Part shown: positions 24,327 through 33,441 of the stretch, piece by piece
Position numbering within the stretch: position 1 is the first letter of the stretch
Layout: every line of letters begins with the position of its first letter
Assembly (NCBI GenBank): GCA_002085355.1
Contig: NATN01000001.1
Location: 9,628-52,750 of the forward strand
Direction: 5' to 3'
DNA length: 43,123 nucleotides
Source: Candidatus Zhuqueibacterota bacterium 4484_87
Lineage (GTDB): Bacteria > Zhuqueibacterota > Zhuqueibacteria > Thermofontimicrobiales > Thermofontimicrobiaceae
Notes under the pieces: generated by a model
What the model was told of the DNA's origin: nothing
What the model saw: the letters and a program-made list of their open reading frames with translations, nothing else
Databases searched by the model: none
Translations under genes and position numbers: made by a program

Positions 24327-27292
24327 TGGTCATTCCTCTTGATTTGGTTTGTTGGCACAATTCTCTTGGGATTTGCTTCCTGTGAAAGCGCCGAATTTCC
24401 GCCCGACCCGATTTCCAATGAAAGCTTTTCCAGGTGTGCTTTTGTTTTGTCCACCCATTCGTTCTGGATGTTGTTTTTTATCGCATTTCCTAAATTTGCT
24501 TTATAAACATCAATTGCTTTCTTTTTTGCAGCAATGACTTGTTTCCCAATCGCATCCAGATATGCCTGTTTGTCTTCTTCGTTATTGTTGTATTCAGCGG
24601 GAAGCGGAGCGTTTTTGATTGATTCGGCTAATTCTTCAAATGTCATTCCTGTCTTGAACAGCGACGCAGTTGTCCATTCAGCAATTTGATACTTACCGGC
24701 TTCCACATAGTTTTTTATTGCTTCCTGCAAAAAAGTAGTTTTGCGTTTCATGGTTGCTTCAAGGGGTGGCACAATTTTGATCTGTTTGTATTTTTCAAAG
24801 ATAATTTCACCGATCATAAATTGAGCTTTTGCCGGTAAATAATCTTCGACGCTTTTTCTGCCTCTCTTAAATTCTTTGAATTTGTTCACTGTTGTCTGAA
24901 ATTCGGTCATTGCATTGGAAAAATCGTTTTGATTGTATGAAATTTCTCCAATTTTGTACAGCGCTTCAATGATCTGATCCGGATTCGCATTGGGAAATTG
25001 CTGGACAAATTGACGGTATGTATTCTTGCATTTGAACCACAGTTCCAATTGTTCATAACAATTGGCAGCGGCAAGCATCGCACGAGAAGCAAATTGTGAC
25101 GTTCGGCATTCATTCGCCACGCGCATATATTTTTCCGCCGCGTGAATCCAGTCCTGTTTCTTTTCATATAATAGTGCGGCTTTCATGAGCAGTTCATCTT
25201 TGAAACTTACATTGGGTTGTTCTTCCAGCATGCGTTCATAGGCGCGGATCGCCTTGGTAATGTCCTCCGCTTCTTCAAATTGTCCGCCCGCTTCAAAAAT
25301 TGCGGCTTTAGCGATTTGTTCGTCTTTCGTGCTGAACGCTAATTTCAGAAACTCGACAGCGGCGCGGGTGGCTTTACCCTGTTTTTTCAAAGTTTCCGCA
25401 TGTTTGAACTTTGCTGAAGCAACCAGCTTTTTTGATCTGGTGACGACATGGGCGGAATCAGGGAAAGCATCCGCCAGGTTGTTGAACCATTTTTCGGATT
25501 GCTGATATTTGCCCATTTTCAGGTAACACTGCGCGACCATTTTGATGCATTGGCCGTAGTAAGGCGACGTGCGGTATTTAGGCGCCACTGCTTTTTCGTA
25601 AAGTTTAACAGCTAAATCCCAGCGTTGCAAATTGTATAAAGTTTCAGCATATTTGATCATCACTTCCAGCAAGTTTTCACTTTGCGGCTGCTGACGAATA
25701 AAATCGTTACAAGCGCGCATGAGTTTAAACTGAGTTTCTGAAGTCACTTTAATGGGAATGATTGATTCTGTACCACCCCCGGCGAAATCCTCGATGTACA
25801 GAGTGATCGTATCCGAACTAACAGCTTGACGTTCTAAAATTTCGTAATAAGCAAGAATTCGATTAAACGCTGCCGTTTCGCGATATTCGTTATCGCCGTA
25901 AATATTCATCACTTTGTAGTACTCATCTGCTGCTTTATCAAATTCTTGAATTGCGTAATAACATTCTGCCAGATAAAAATTAACCCGCGGCGCCCGTTTG
26001 CTGTCGCGGAATTTTTTCAAATATTCTTCATATTTGTCAATTGCCTTGCGATATTCGCTGGTTTGGTTCTTTTGCTGGGCTTTTGTCTGGAATTCGGTTC
26101 CCAGGGAATACAACATCTCTTCTGACATATTTACTGCAGATTCACGGACGTTTTTTTCCTGATGTTTTTTGAGCCATTCGCTATCGGGCCCGTATCTTTC
26201 CACAAAAGCATTTTTTGCCTCTGTTGCCTGATCTTCATTCATATCCGCTTCATAACATTGGATGATCTCTTTTTGAATTTTCGGTGCATCCGGATAAAAA
26301 GGATAAAGATTTAGCAGCGTCTGATAAACACGGATAGCGTCCTGGTAAAAGTTACGTTTTTTATAGATTTCGCCCATTTTAAGCAGCACGTCCAGTGCAT
26401 AACTTTGAGTTTCGTCTTTACTCAGAATCTCTTCCAGCGATTTCGGCCCGTGGTATTCAGCGAGAGAATGCGCGATGTATTCGATAGCTTCATTGCGCAC
26501 ATCTGCTTTTGTTTTGCCCAACTGTTTGGTGTTCATTCTTTCCAGCAGAGAAATATCGCTGATCAGATAAATGAACGTGCTGATCGCGCTGGTAAAATCG
26601 TTAATGTTGTAATATGACCAACCTAATTTGTAAAGAGCATAGTTGAAATATGGATTATCCCAGCGATCGAGAAGGTGTTCGTATTCTTTGATCGCTTTGT
26701 CAAATTCCCTTTTGCTGAAATAATACTCTCCAAGCCGAAAATGAGCCTCAGCAACACGCGGGCTTTCCGGCGACTCAAAAACCAATTTTTGCAAATAGTC
26801 TTTGGCTTTTTCCTGGTTTCCTTCGTCGAGGTGAGAAATCGCCAGCCGGTACAAAATGCGGTCTTTGTAAGGCAAATTGGGGAATTTCTCCAATAATTGG
26901 TAGCAAAGATCAATGGTTTTCTGCAAATTGATGTGAGGCAAAATCGGTTCGGCGAAAATGTCGCCTTTGTCAAATTTGACGATCTCCTCGTCGTATTTTT
27001 TCATTTTTTGTTTGAATTCAAATTGCGCCTTGCTTGCATATAGCTCTGCCAATTCGAACATCAAATAAGAGATGAACGGCTGATTGGGATATTTTGCAAT
27101 CAACTGTTCATGGTGGGCAATTGTGGCGTTAATGCTCCCGATATCAATGCTTTCTGTTGTATCAGACGCGACATATTTTACCGGAAGTTGATCGATTTTA
27201 TCCGGATTGAATTGATTTTGCGCGATACTTGCTTTTGATATCCACAGACCTGCAAAAACTAAAAGAAAAATGATATACGATTTATTACGCAT
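24323..27292 (-). CDS. Large exported tetratricopeptide-repeat protein
   Basis: The 989-residue protein has a signal peptide (about 1-24, ending SIAQ) and is then nearly all helical TPR units, with typical W/L/G/Y/A/F/A/Y/P spacing such as AHFRLGEYYFSKREFDKAI and FYLAECYYAIQEFDKAADEY. It should be a periplasmic scaffold or outer-membrane-associated protein, comparable to the TPR parts of Tol-Pal, BAM or gliding complexes. A non-TPR insert near residues 490-520 is rich in beta-like sequence. It starts 18 bp after the upstream TPR gene and overlaps the downstream small gene by four bases. Binding partners are unknown; operon context ties it to the ExbB/ExbD motor. Confidence 0.88.
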   Translation of the reverse strand: MRNKSYIIFLLVFAGLWISKASIAQNQFNPDKIDQLPVKYVASDTTESIDIGSINATIAHHEQLIAKYPNQPFISYLMFELAELYASKAQFEFKQKMKKYDEEIVKFDKGDIFAEPILPHINLQKTIDLCYQLLEKFPNLPYKDRILYRLAISHLDEGNQEKAKDYLQKLVFESPESPRVAEAHFRLGEYYFSKREFDKAIKEYEHLLDRWDNPYFNYALYKLGWSYYNINDFTSAISTFIYLISDISLLERMNTKQLGKTKADVRNEAIEYIAHSLAEYHGPKSLEEILSKDETQSYALDVLLKMGEIYKKRNFYQDAIRVYQTLLNLYPFYPDAPKIQKEIIQCYEADMNEDQATEAKNAFVERYGPDSEWLKKHQEKNVRESAVNMSEEMLYSLGTEFQTKAQQKNQTSEYRKAIDKYEEYLKKFRDSKRAPRVNFYLAECYYAIQEFDKAADEYYKVMNIYGDNEYRETAAFNRILAYYEILERQAVSSDTITLYIEDFAGGGTESIIPIKVTSETQFKLMRACNDFIRQQPQSENLLEVMIKYAETLYNLQRWDLAVKLYEKAVAPKYRTSPYYGQCIKMVAQCYLKMGKYQQSEKWFNNLADAFPDSAHVVTRSKKLVASAKFKHAETLKKQGKATRAAVEFLKLAFSTKDEQIAKAAIFEAGGQFEEAEDITKAIRAYERMLEEQPNVSFKDELLMKAALLYEKKQDWIHAAEKYMRVANECRTSQFASRAMLAAANCYEQLELWFKCKNTYRQFVQQFPNANPDQIIEALYKIGEISYNQNDFSNAMTEFQTTVNKFKEFKRGRKSVEDYLPAKAQFMIGEIIFEKYKQIKIVPPLEATMKRKTTFLQEAIKNYVEAGKYQIAEWTTASLFKTGMTFEELAESIKNAPLPAEYNNNEEDKQAYLDAIGKQVIAAKKKAIDVYKANLGNAIKNNIQNEWVDKTKAHLEKLSLEIGSGGNSALSQEANPKRIVPTNQIKRNDQ

Positions 27293-27310
27293 GACTATTT
27301 GTGCCCCATT

Positions 27311-28702
27311 TTATTTTCCTCTGCTGCTCCCCAATTCCTTCAAGAACAAAGCTCTGGAAACGCCGTATTCTGCATAGCCCCGCCAGTCTTTTCTTCTTTC
27401 CCGGCGTTCCACAAGTTTGTTCATTCGTGCGATTTCTTCCTGCATGTAAACAAGCTGATCCTTTTCAGCACGTAAATTTTCAATCATTTTTTTACGAACT
27501 TCCTGAAGCCGTTTCTTCTCGGTGAGAAGATACTCGGGAATCTTCTGGCCTTTTCCGTCTAACGGAAGCGCATCGAGCAACTTTGTCTCCTCGATGAGGA
27601 GCTTAACTTTCAAATTTTCAATGTGCTGCCGTTGTGATTTCAAATGATAATTAACCTTTTGAACCAAAGCCGGCAAATTCTGTTGATCAGGAAAAATTTC
27701 AAGTATTTTTTTATAAGAAGAAATCGCTTCGTCGTATTGGCCAAGTGCAATGTAGGATTGACCGAGTACGAAATAGGACTCTTCTGCATTTTCGCTGTTA
27801 GGATATTTTTTGACCAATTTATTTAAAACGCGGATTACTTTTTCGTATTCATTTAATTTCAGATAAGCCCAGCCAAGGCCTAACAACGCGTCTTGGTAAT
27901 TTTCATGTTCCTCGGCTATCGAGGAAAGTTGGTCTGCAGCGGCTTTGTATGCTTGTAGTTCATAATAAATGAGCCCAAGCGTCAAGCGCGCATTGTCAAC
28001 AATATTCCGTCGTTCCGGACTGATGACTGGCAGCGCGGTGATTTTTCGGAAGAAATCCACAGAGGCGGCGACATTCGATTTCTTCAGGTAACACAAAGCT
28101 GTCGTGTAAAGGGCATTGGCGTAAAACTCGCTGCGGTCGCCGATTTTCTTGAGCACGTTTATAGCCATGTCATAATTTTTCAGATTGTAATGACTCTGCC
28201 CCGCCAGGTAGCTGGCTTCATTCAGAACTTTTTGATCTCTGGTTTTTTTGATGAGCACATAATAAACGCGCAGCGCTTGTTTGTATTTTCTCTGAGCGTA
28301 ATAATTGTTTTCCAGACCCAACAGCGCTTCGGGGATCATCGGGCTGCGTCGGTATTTTTTTATAAGGAAGTTATATAGTCTGGTGGAGCCGGAATACAAT
28401 TCCTCCTGAAATAAACATTTGCCCAGATAGGTAACTACCTGATCCAATTGGCTGAATTTAGGATAATAATCCATGATAATGACCAATTCTTGAGCCGCTC
28501 TCCAGTACTCTCCCTGATTGTAAAGCTTAACTCCACTGCTAAAAATTTTGTTTGCCGCGCGCTCCATTTCTTTATCCGAACTGTTTTGCGGGAAGTCACT
28601 GGGCGTAGCAGCGTGCACAGCGGCTCCTGAAAAAGAACTGATCAGGATAAAAACTGACGTGACAAAAAGGAGTTTCAATAATATGTGTGAAATAGATTTC
28701 AT
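27311..28702 (-). CDS. Exported tetratricopeptide-repeat protein with C-terminal coiled coil
   Basis: The 463-residue protein begins with a signal peptide (about 1-31, ending AVHA), then has around eight TPR-like units (about 45-345). NALYTTALCYLKKSNVAASV and ESYFVLGQSYIALGQYDEAI are examples. A long charged coiled coil follows (about 350-445). The pattern fits a periplasmic adaptor that links an outer-membrane partner to the inner-membrane motor. It lies 18 bp downstream of the barrel gene and 18 bp upstream of the large TPR gene, in one transcript. The function is not otherwise predictable. Confidence 0.85.
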   Translation of the reverse strand: MKSISHILLKLLFVTSVFILISSFSGAAVHAATPSDFPQNSSDKEMERAANKIFSSGVKLYNQGEYWRAAQELVIIMDYYPKFSQLDQVVTYLGKCLFQEELYSGSTRLYNFLIKKYRRSPMIPEALLGLENNYYAQRKYKQALRVYYVLIKKTRDQKVLNEASYLAGQSHYNLKNYDMAINVLKKIGDRSEFYANALYTTALCYLKKSNVAASVDFFRKITALPVISPERRNIVDNARLTLGLIYYELQAYKAAADQLSSIAEEHENYQDALLGLGWAYLKLNEYEKVIRVLNKLVKKYPNSENAEESYFVLGQSYIALGQYDEAISSYKKILEIFPDQQNLPALVQKVNYHLKSQRQHIENLKVKLLIEETKLLDALPLDGKGQKIPEYLLTEKKRLQEVRKKMIENLRAEKDQLVYMQEEIARMNKLVERRERRKDWRGYAEYGVSRALFLKELGSSRGK

Positions 28703-28720
28703 AAGCGAACGTTTACTGTC

Positions 28721-29731
28721 CTACTTTTTTTTCTTGCCATTTTCTTCGAGCGATTTTTTCATTTTTTCAAGGTCTTGTTTTACTTTTTCCCGTTTTCGCC
28801 TGATGGCTTCTAACTTTCTTCGCTCTTCTTCGTCTTTTTTGCGCTTTAATTTCGCGCTTTTATCAAAATATTTATAAACAGAAAAACGATGAGTGATGCC
28901 GGCACGTACCTGCCATTTGTAGTATTCTTTGTGGAAAATATCCGTTTCCTTCAGCGAATCGTATTGAGTCAGAGCAAAGTCAAAACTGATGTCGATGACA
29001 TTGTCCCACGGTCCCAGAAAACGAATGCCCTGGCTGATTCTGGACGAATTTTGGTTAAATGGCAAATCTTTTTTATTGAAAAAGATTTCCCCACTGTATT
29101 CAGTGTAGAATTGAACTGATCGAATGGGAAATTTAAATCCGGCACCTATGAACAATTGGTCTATTTCAGACGTGAAATAGGTGTCAGTGACGTCATGATC
29201 CATGTAGCCGAAGTTTAAGTTAATTTTCAACGGATGTCGCGGCATCATTTTCAAAAAGTCCAGCGTGATGATGCCTCTTGCACTCCAGGCAGCTTTATTA
29301 GTGAAAAACGTTTCAAACGGGACATTGCCTTTGCTGGCAGTTGGAATGATGAAACTCCCTGCCAATCCAAATTTAAAAAAGTCTGTTCGCAAGGGCGTTA
29401 AATATTTAATCCCAAGGAGAGTATTGCCGCGCATTCCCCAGAGATGTTCCTGATCGTCCTGATAGGGGATCCAGTTAAGATATGTTTCCAGATAGTGCGC
29501 CAATCCAAAAGTAGCGCTTAAATTTGAGCGATAGTATTTTGCCAGACTTGCTTTGCTTGCCTGTTTCATGTAGGTGGAAACATTCCATTGAACAATGATG
29601 TCCGCTGGCTTAACCGGATCTGCTGATAGCACCCGAAGCATTCCTTTTCCCCCGGTGAGACCAATTTGGCTGTGAACGATAGAATTGAATCCGAACAATA
29701 GAACCAGAATGAATAAGGGAAATTTTCTCAT
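28721..29731 (-). CDS. Predicted outer-membrane beta-barrel protein with basic coiled-coil tail
   Basis: The 336-residue protein has a signal peptide (about 1-21), then alternating amphipathic strands rich in Tyr, Phe and Gly with loops, typical of an outer-membrane barrel. Examples are LSATFGLAHYLETYLNWIPY and IDISFDFALTQYDSL. The last strand-like segment is RAGITHRFSVYKYF. After it comes a 45-residue, very charged helix (about 291-336) ending in poly-lysine, which would reach into the periplasm. AAAGGCGG precedes the ATG. It is the first gene of the eight-gene operon, so it is the likely outer-membrane part of the machine. No specific family is recognised. Confidence 0.75.
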   Translation of the reverse strand: MRKFPLFILVLLFGFNSIVHSQIGLTGGKGMLRVLSADPVKPADIIVQWNVSTYMKQASKASLAKYYRSNLSATFGLAHYLETYLNWIPYQDDQEHLWGMRGNTLLGIKYLTPLRTDFFKFGLAGSFIIPTASKGNVPFETFFTNKAAWSARGIITLDFLKMMPRHPLKINLNFGYMDHDVTDTYFTSEIDQLFIGAGFKFPIRSVQFYTEYSGEIFFNKKDLPFNQNSSRISQGIRFLGPWDNVIDISFDFALTQYDSLKETDIFHKEYYKWQVRAGITHRFSVYKYFDKSAKLKRKKDEEERRKLEAIRRKREKVKQDLEKMKKSLEENGKKKK

Positions 29732-30550
29732 ATTTTATTTCCGCCTTTAACTTAATGTCTGTTAGGCTAACTTTTATTTTCTCAACAGGTTATTTTTCAA
29801 AATGAAATAATTGAATTTAAAATATTGAATAAAAAATGTCAAGCATCTTGTGAAAAAAATTATTATCAGATAAAAAATGATATTTTTTAAAAAATTAGCT
29901 CGCTTTGTTGAGTTAATGTTTTGATGTAAATAAGGGTTGGTTACTGATAGACACTTATCAGTAAATTCAAAATAACTTTCAAAATTTAAGTGACTTGCAA
30001 CCGATTTGCCCCTGTGAAGGCAAAAAGAATAAAAAAATTACATCAATTATTATGCCAGAAAATTAACAAAATGAGAAAAGTCTTTGGCAGTTTAAGCTAT
30101 TGATTATTAGGCATATAAAAGACAGGTAAATAGATTAAAAATAGACAAATAAAAAAGTACAAAATTATAATTGATTGAAAATAAAGCAATAAGGATAAAT
30201 TAACCTCTTTGCTGGTCAAAAAGTGACCACCATCACATATAAATTTTATGTGATTACCCGAAAAAATGTCTCTGTTTGTGACAAACATGCTCCTACAAAT
30301 TTGTAACCATTTTTTCAGAAACACAAAACTTCATTGTTAGAAAAAAGGTTTCGTCTGATTTTTGCTGAGGCTCTTTTGCTGTTGCAAAAAATTTTATTAC
30401 CATTCAAGTGATTGTTTTTTATTACAAATTTATTAAACAAAATAAGCGGGGAAAAAGTTGCATGAAAAAATTCACTTTTGAAATTAAAAAAATGCAAACC
30501 TTTTTTTTCACGAGTTGTCTAATTTGGTGAACTGATTTCAAGGACAAAAT
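29732..30550. promoter_or_regulatory. Long AT-rich divergent intergenic region with palindromes
   Basis: This 819-bp stretch separates the barrel operon (left) from the sigma-factor operon (right) and must carry both promoters. I see no gene: short open frames on the minus strand lack ribosome sites and have biased composition. Structure is concentrated at 30213-30287, where three palindromes follow each other: TGGTCA/TGACCA around five bases (30213-30229), ATCACATA/TATGTGAT around seven bases (30232-30254), and TGTTTGTgACAAACA (30273-30287). The first could form a hairpin; the others look like operators. Confidence 0.6.
30496..30522 (+). promoter_or_regulatory. Candidate ECF-type promoter for the sigma-factor operon
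   Basis: AAACC (30496-30500) and GTCTAA (30517-30522) are 16 bases apart, close to the GGAAC / GTC pattern of many extracytoplasmic-function sigma promoters. The start of transcription would be about 20 bases before ATG 30551, which has AAGGA upstream. This would let the sigma factor drive its own operon. The -35 match is partial. Confidence 0.35.
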
Positions 30551-31129
30551 ATGAATCATGATGAAGCGGTTTTGGTCCGCAAAGCGCAAAAAGGTCATGC
30601 ACCTTCATTTGAACAGTTAGTGCGCCGTTACGATGAAAATATCATGCGTTTGCTCTGTCATTTGCTCAATGACTCAGAAGATGCCAGGGATGTGTACCAG
30701 GAAGTTTTTTTCAAGGTGTACAAGTCCATTGCTTCGTTTAATTTTCGCAGTGAATTTTATACGTGGGTTTATCGTATCGCTTTAAACACGGCAATTAATT
30801 TTCGAAAGAAACGCAAGAAAAATTGGCGACTGGAAGGCGTGGAATATTTCGCTGCACAAAACGAATTGGATCACATAAAAATCGAAGACGCCGTAGCGAA
30901 TCCCGAACATAATTTTTTGAATTCCGAGCTTTCCCTGCAAATTGCCGATGCCGTTGATCAGCTTTCCCCGAAACAACGCGCTGTGTTTGTGTTGCGGCAT
31001 TATGAAGGAATGAAACTCAAGGAAATTGCAAAGATTCTTCAACTGAACGAAGGGACGGTTAAGAATTACCTGTTCCGCGCTTTGGAAAAAATGAGACGAA
31101 ATTTGCATGAATATAAATATTTTCAATAA
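30551..31129 (+). CDS. ECF-family RNA polymerase sigma factor
   Basis: The 192-residue protein has both ECF domains. Region 2 contains DARDVYQEVFFKVYK (44-58) and FYTWVYRIALNTAINFRKK (69-87), which bind core polymerase and the -10 element. Region 4 contains LSPKQRAVFVLRHYEGMKLKEIAKIL and a helix-turn-helix ending EGTVKNYLFRALEKMR (about 138-182) for the -35. It is followed eleven bases later by a membrane anti-sigma gene and then a DUF4097 envelope gene, the usual layout for an envelope-stress regulon. The signal is unknown. Confidence 0.95.
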   Translation: MNHDEAVLVRKAQKGHAPSFEQLVRRYDENIMRLLCHLLNDSEDARDVYQEVFFKVYKSIASFNFRSEFYTWVYRIALNTAINFRKKRKKNWRLEGVEYFAAQNELDHIKIEDAVANPEHNFLNSELSLQIADAVDQLSPKQRAVFVLRHYEGMKLKEIAKILQLNEGTVKNYLFRALEKMRRNLHEYKYFQ

Positions 31130-31140
31130 AGGAAACAGAG

Positions 31141-32088
31141 ATGGCGTGCACAAAAAAATATGAAAAATGGATTTGGCTTTCCATGTACGACGAATTGACC
31201 GCTGATGAGAATAAAGAATTGATGCAGCATCTACAATCGTGCGAACAATGTCGGCGCGAGTGGGAAAACGCCAAACAATTTGAAACAAAATTGTCGGAGA
31301 AGGAACCACTTCAGGTATCCGAAGAAATTTTGCAGCAAAGCCGGGATGCGTTGTTTCACCGCATTCGTATGGCGGAGCGTTATGGCACGAAACCGTTGTG
31401 GCTGGAAAAATTGCGCAGAATTGTCACATTGGATTTGCGTCCCCAATGGCGGCTGATGACAGCGCTGAGTATGCTAATCGTCGGGGTTTTTCTGGGCGCG
31501 AAATTTTTTCAACAGTCACCTTCATTGGATTCAGCACTTCTTCAGGATATATCTTTTCAAGCCGAATCTATCGACCGCATTGAGAATCTATCTTTTGATC
31601 CACAGAAAAATCAAGTGATGGTCCGCTTTCGTACTGTTCAGGAGCGTGATGTGCAAGGTCGTCCTGATGATCCGATGATTCAAAGACTATTGGCCCGAAC
31701 TTTGGTGAGCGATCCGCGGCCTAATTTACGGCTCCGCTCAGTGAATGCGTTGCGCGAAACAAAGAGCTATAGTCAGCAGGTTTTAGATGCATTGATTGAA
31801 GTGCTGGAAAAAGATGACAATTCCGGTGTGCGTTTGAAAGCGATCAAAATCTTAAATTCAATTCCTTGGAACGAAGCAGTGCAACCCATGCTGAGCCGCG
31901 TGTTCATCAAAGTCTTGCTGCAAGAAACGAATCCCGCCGTTCGTATTGAGGCTGTCAATGCATTAGGCAAAATATTGAGCAAAGATACGATTAACATTCT
32001 GAATAAAGCAGCAGAAAAGGACAGCAATGAATACATACGTAACAAAGCTGCAATTTTGCTGGAGAAGGTAAAAAACGCGCAATTTTAA
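31141..32088 (+). CDS. Zinc-finger anti-sigma factor with extracytoplasmic HEAT repeats
   Basis: The 315-residue protein begins with a zinc-binding anti-sigma domain; His30-x3-Cys34-x2-Cys37 (QHLQSCEQC) is the ZAS motif that grips ECF sigma factors. One membrane helix lies at about 104-122. The outer part carries a linker and then HEAT-like helical repeats (about 170-312), such as NLRLRSVNALRE, GVRLKAIKILN, AVRIEAVNALGKIL and YIRNKAAILLEKV. It should hold the sigma factor at the inner membrane and release it when the HEAT domain senses an envelope signal. It lies eleven bases after the sigma gene. Confidence 0.88.
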   Translation: MACTKKYEKWIWLSMYDELTADENKELMQHLQSCEQCRREWENAKQFETKLSEKEPLQVSEEILQQSRDALFHRIRMAERYGTKPLWLEKLRRIVTLDLRPQWRLMTALSMLIVGVFLGAKFFQQSPSLDSALLQDISFQAESIDRIENLSFDPQKNQVMVRFRTVQERDVQGRPDDPMIQRLLARTLVSDPRPNLRLRSVNALRETKSYSQQVLDALIEVLEKDDNSGVRLKAIKILNSIPWNEAVQPMLSRVFIKVLLQETNPAVRIEAVNALGKILSKDTINILNKAAEKDSNEYIRNKAAILLEKVKNAQF

Positions 32089-32118
32089 AAAAAGCAAACA
32101 ATAACTTTAGGAGGAATA

Positions 32119-33429
32119 ATGATGAAAAAAACAAAGACGATTTTTATTCTGGTTTTAGCTGCTTTGCTGCTGGTGGTGTCGATGAGTATTGCACAGCAGT
32201 TAAAGAAGCATGGGCGCTATTACATTGCTGATATTGAAAAAGAATTTAAAGTAGCCCCAGGTGGCATACTGGAAATTAAAGATGTCCGCGGCGATGTGCA
32301 AATTACCAGTTGGAGCAAAAATGTTGTTTACATTCACGAGCGCAGAAAAATGGATGTGTACACCAAGGAAGAAGCCGAAGCTGTACTTAAAGACCAAAAA
32401 TATCAGTATCAGAAAATCGGAAATAAAATTGTTGTGGGCATGAAAGGTAGCTATCGTTCATACATGAGCAGCTATTTTGATGTCAAATTGCCGAAAAAAT
32501 TCAATGCGACAGTGAGTACCGCGGGTGGTGATTTGAGAGTTTCCGATTTGGAAGGAGAGGTCAAGTTAGTGACTTCGGGCGGCGATATTGATGTGAGCAA
32601 AATTGATGGCATTGTAAAAGCCACAACATCTGGCGGAGATATCTCGGCTAATAAAATATCGAAAGAAGCTATCCTTACCACTTCCGGCGGTGATATTGAC
32701 ATGGATGATATCAAAGGAGATGTCAAAGCTGCGACTGCCGGTGGAGATCTTTCGCTGCGGGAAATAGCCGGGAATGTTCGCGCTTCAACTTCTGGCGGAG
32801 ATATCATCGTGGAGAAGAATACGGGCAATGTCTCGGTTCAAACATCAGGTGGAGATATTGAGTTATACGATGTCGGCGCTCAGGTGAAAGCAACCACTTC
32901 TGGCGGCGATGTCGTCGTGCGTCGTAGCAGCGGAGATGTGAAGGTCGTGACTTCTGGTGGTGATATCGATCTGACAGATATTCAAGGGAAAATAAGCGCT
33001 ACGACTTCCGGCGGAGATATTGAAGCGACAACGGTAATGAAGGGCATTAAAGTTACCACTGCCGGAGGAAATATTGAGCTGGTGGATATTCGCGGCTTTA
33101 TCGACGCGAAAACTTCCGGCGGGGATATGAAAGCAGAATTGACTTTGCAGGATTTTTCTAAAGATCATCATGTGACAATGAACACAGCCAGTGGTGATAT
33201 TGAGTTGAGAATTCCTGCCCAATTACCGGCGACAATAAAAGCCCGTTTGAAAGTTACCCCCCGGGCACGCGATGATTACGACATTATTTCTGACTTTCCT
33301 ATTTCAATTAAAAAGGAAAAAGAAGGGAGAAATGAAATCATCTCAGCGACAGGAGAAATTAATGGCGGCGGTGATGTGATTGAGTTGAAAACGACTAACG
33401 GGAATATTTCAATTATTAAAGCGAAATAG
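32119..33429 (+). CDS. DUF4097-family exported beta-repeat protein
   Basis: The 436-residue protein has a signal peptide (about 1-26, cut near SIA-Q). It then has a DUF4097-type region in which the phrase TTSGGDI recurs every 18 residues, suggesting a right-handed beta-solenoid in the periplasm or on the surface. No catalytic residues are visible. GGAGG lies before the start ATG. It is the third gene after the sigma and anti-sigma genes (30 bp gap) and is probably the main target or a feedback sensor of that stress system. Function of the family is not established. Confidence 0.85.
   Translation: MMKKTKTIFILVLAALLLVVSMSIAQQLKKHGRYYIADIEKEFKVAPGGILEIKDVRGDVQITSWSKNVVYIHERRKMDVYTKEEAEAVLKDQKYQYQKIGNKIVVGMKGSYRSYMSSYFDVKLPKKFNATVSTAGGDLRVSDLEGEVKLVTSGGDIDVSKIDGIVKATTSGGDISANKISKEAILTTSGGDIDMDDIKGDVKAATAGGDLSLREIAGNVRASTSGGDIIVEKNTGNVSVQTSGGDIELYDVGAQVKATTSGGDVVVRRSSGDVKVVTSGGDIDLTDIQGKISATTSGGDIEATTVMKGIKVTTAGGNIELVDIRGFIDAKTSGGDMKAELTLQDFSKDHHVTMNTASGDIELRIPAQLPATIKARLKVTPRARDDYDIISDFPISIKKEKEGRNEIISATGEINGGGDVIELKTTNGNISIIKAK
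32506..33153 (+). repeat. Twelve tandem 54-bp coding repeats (18-residue units)
   Basis: Twelve consecutive in-frame units of exactly 54 bp run from 32506 to 33153, each coding for a variant of VKATTSGGDIxxxxIxGx. A thirteenth, broken unit follows after a short insertion. GGD is nearly invariant while DNA copies have diverged by synonymous changes, so the array is old and kept by selection on protein shape. Confidence 0.88.
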
Positions 33430-33441
33430 ATTTTAAATGGA

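Noticed and set aside
30097..30497. Two short minus-strand frames in the long intergenic region
   Set aside because: No ribosome site, Lys/Phe/Asn-biased products from AT-rich DNA, and the palindromes run through one of them.
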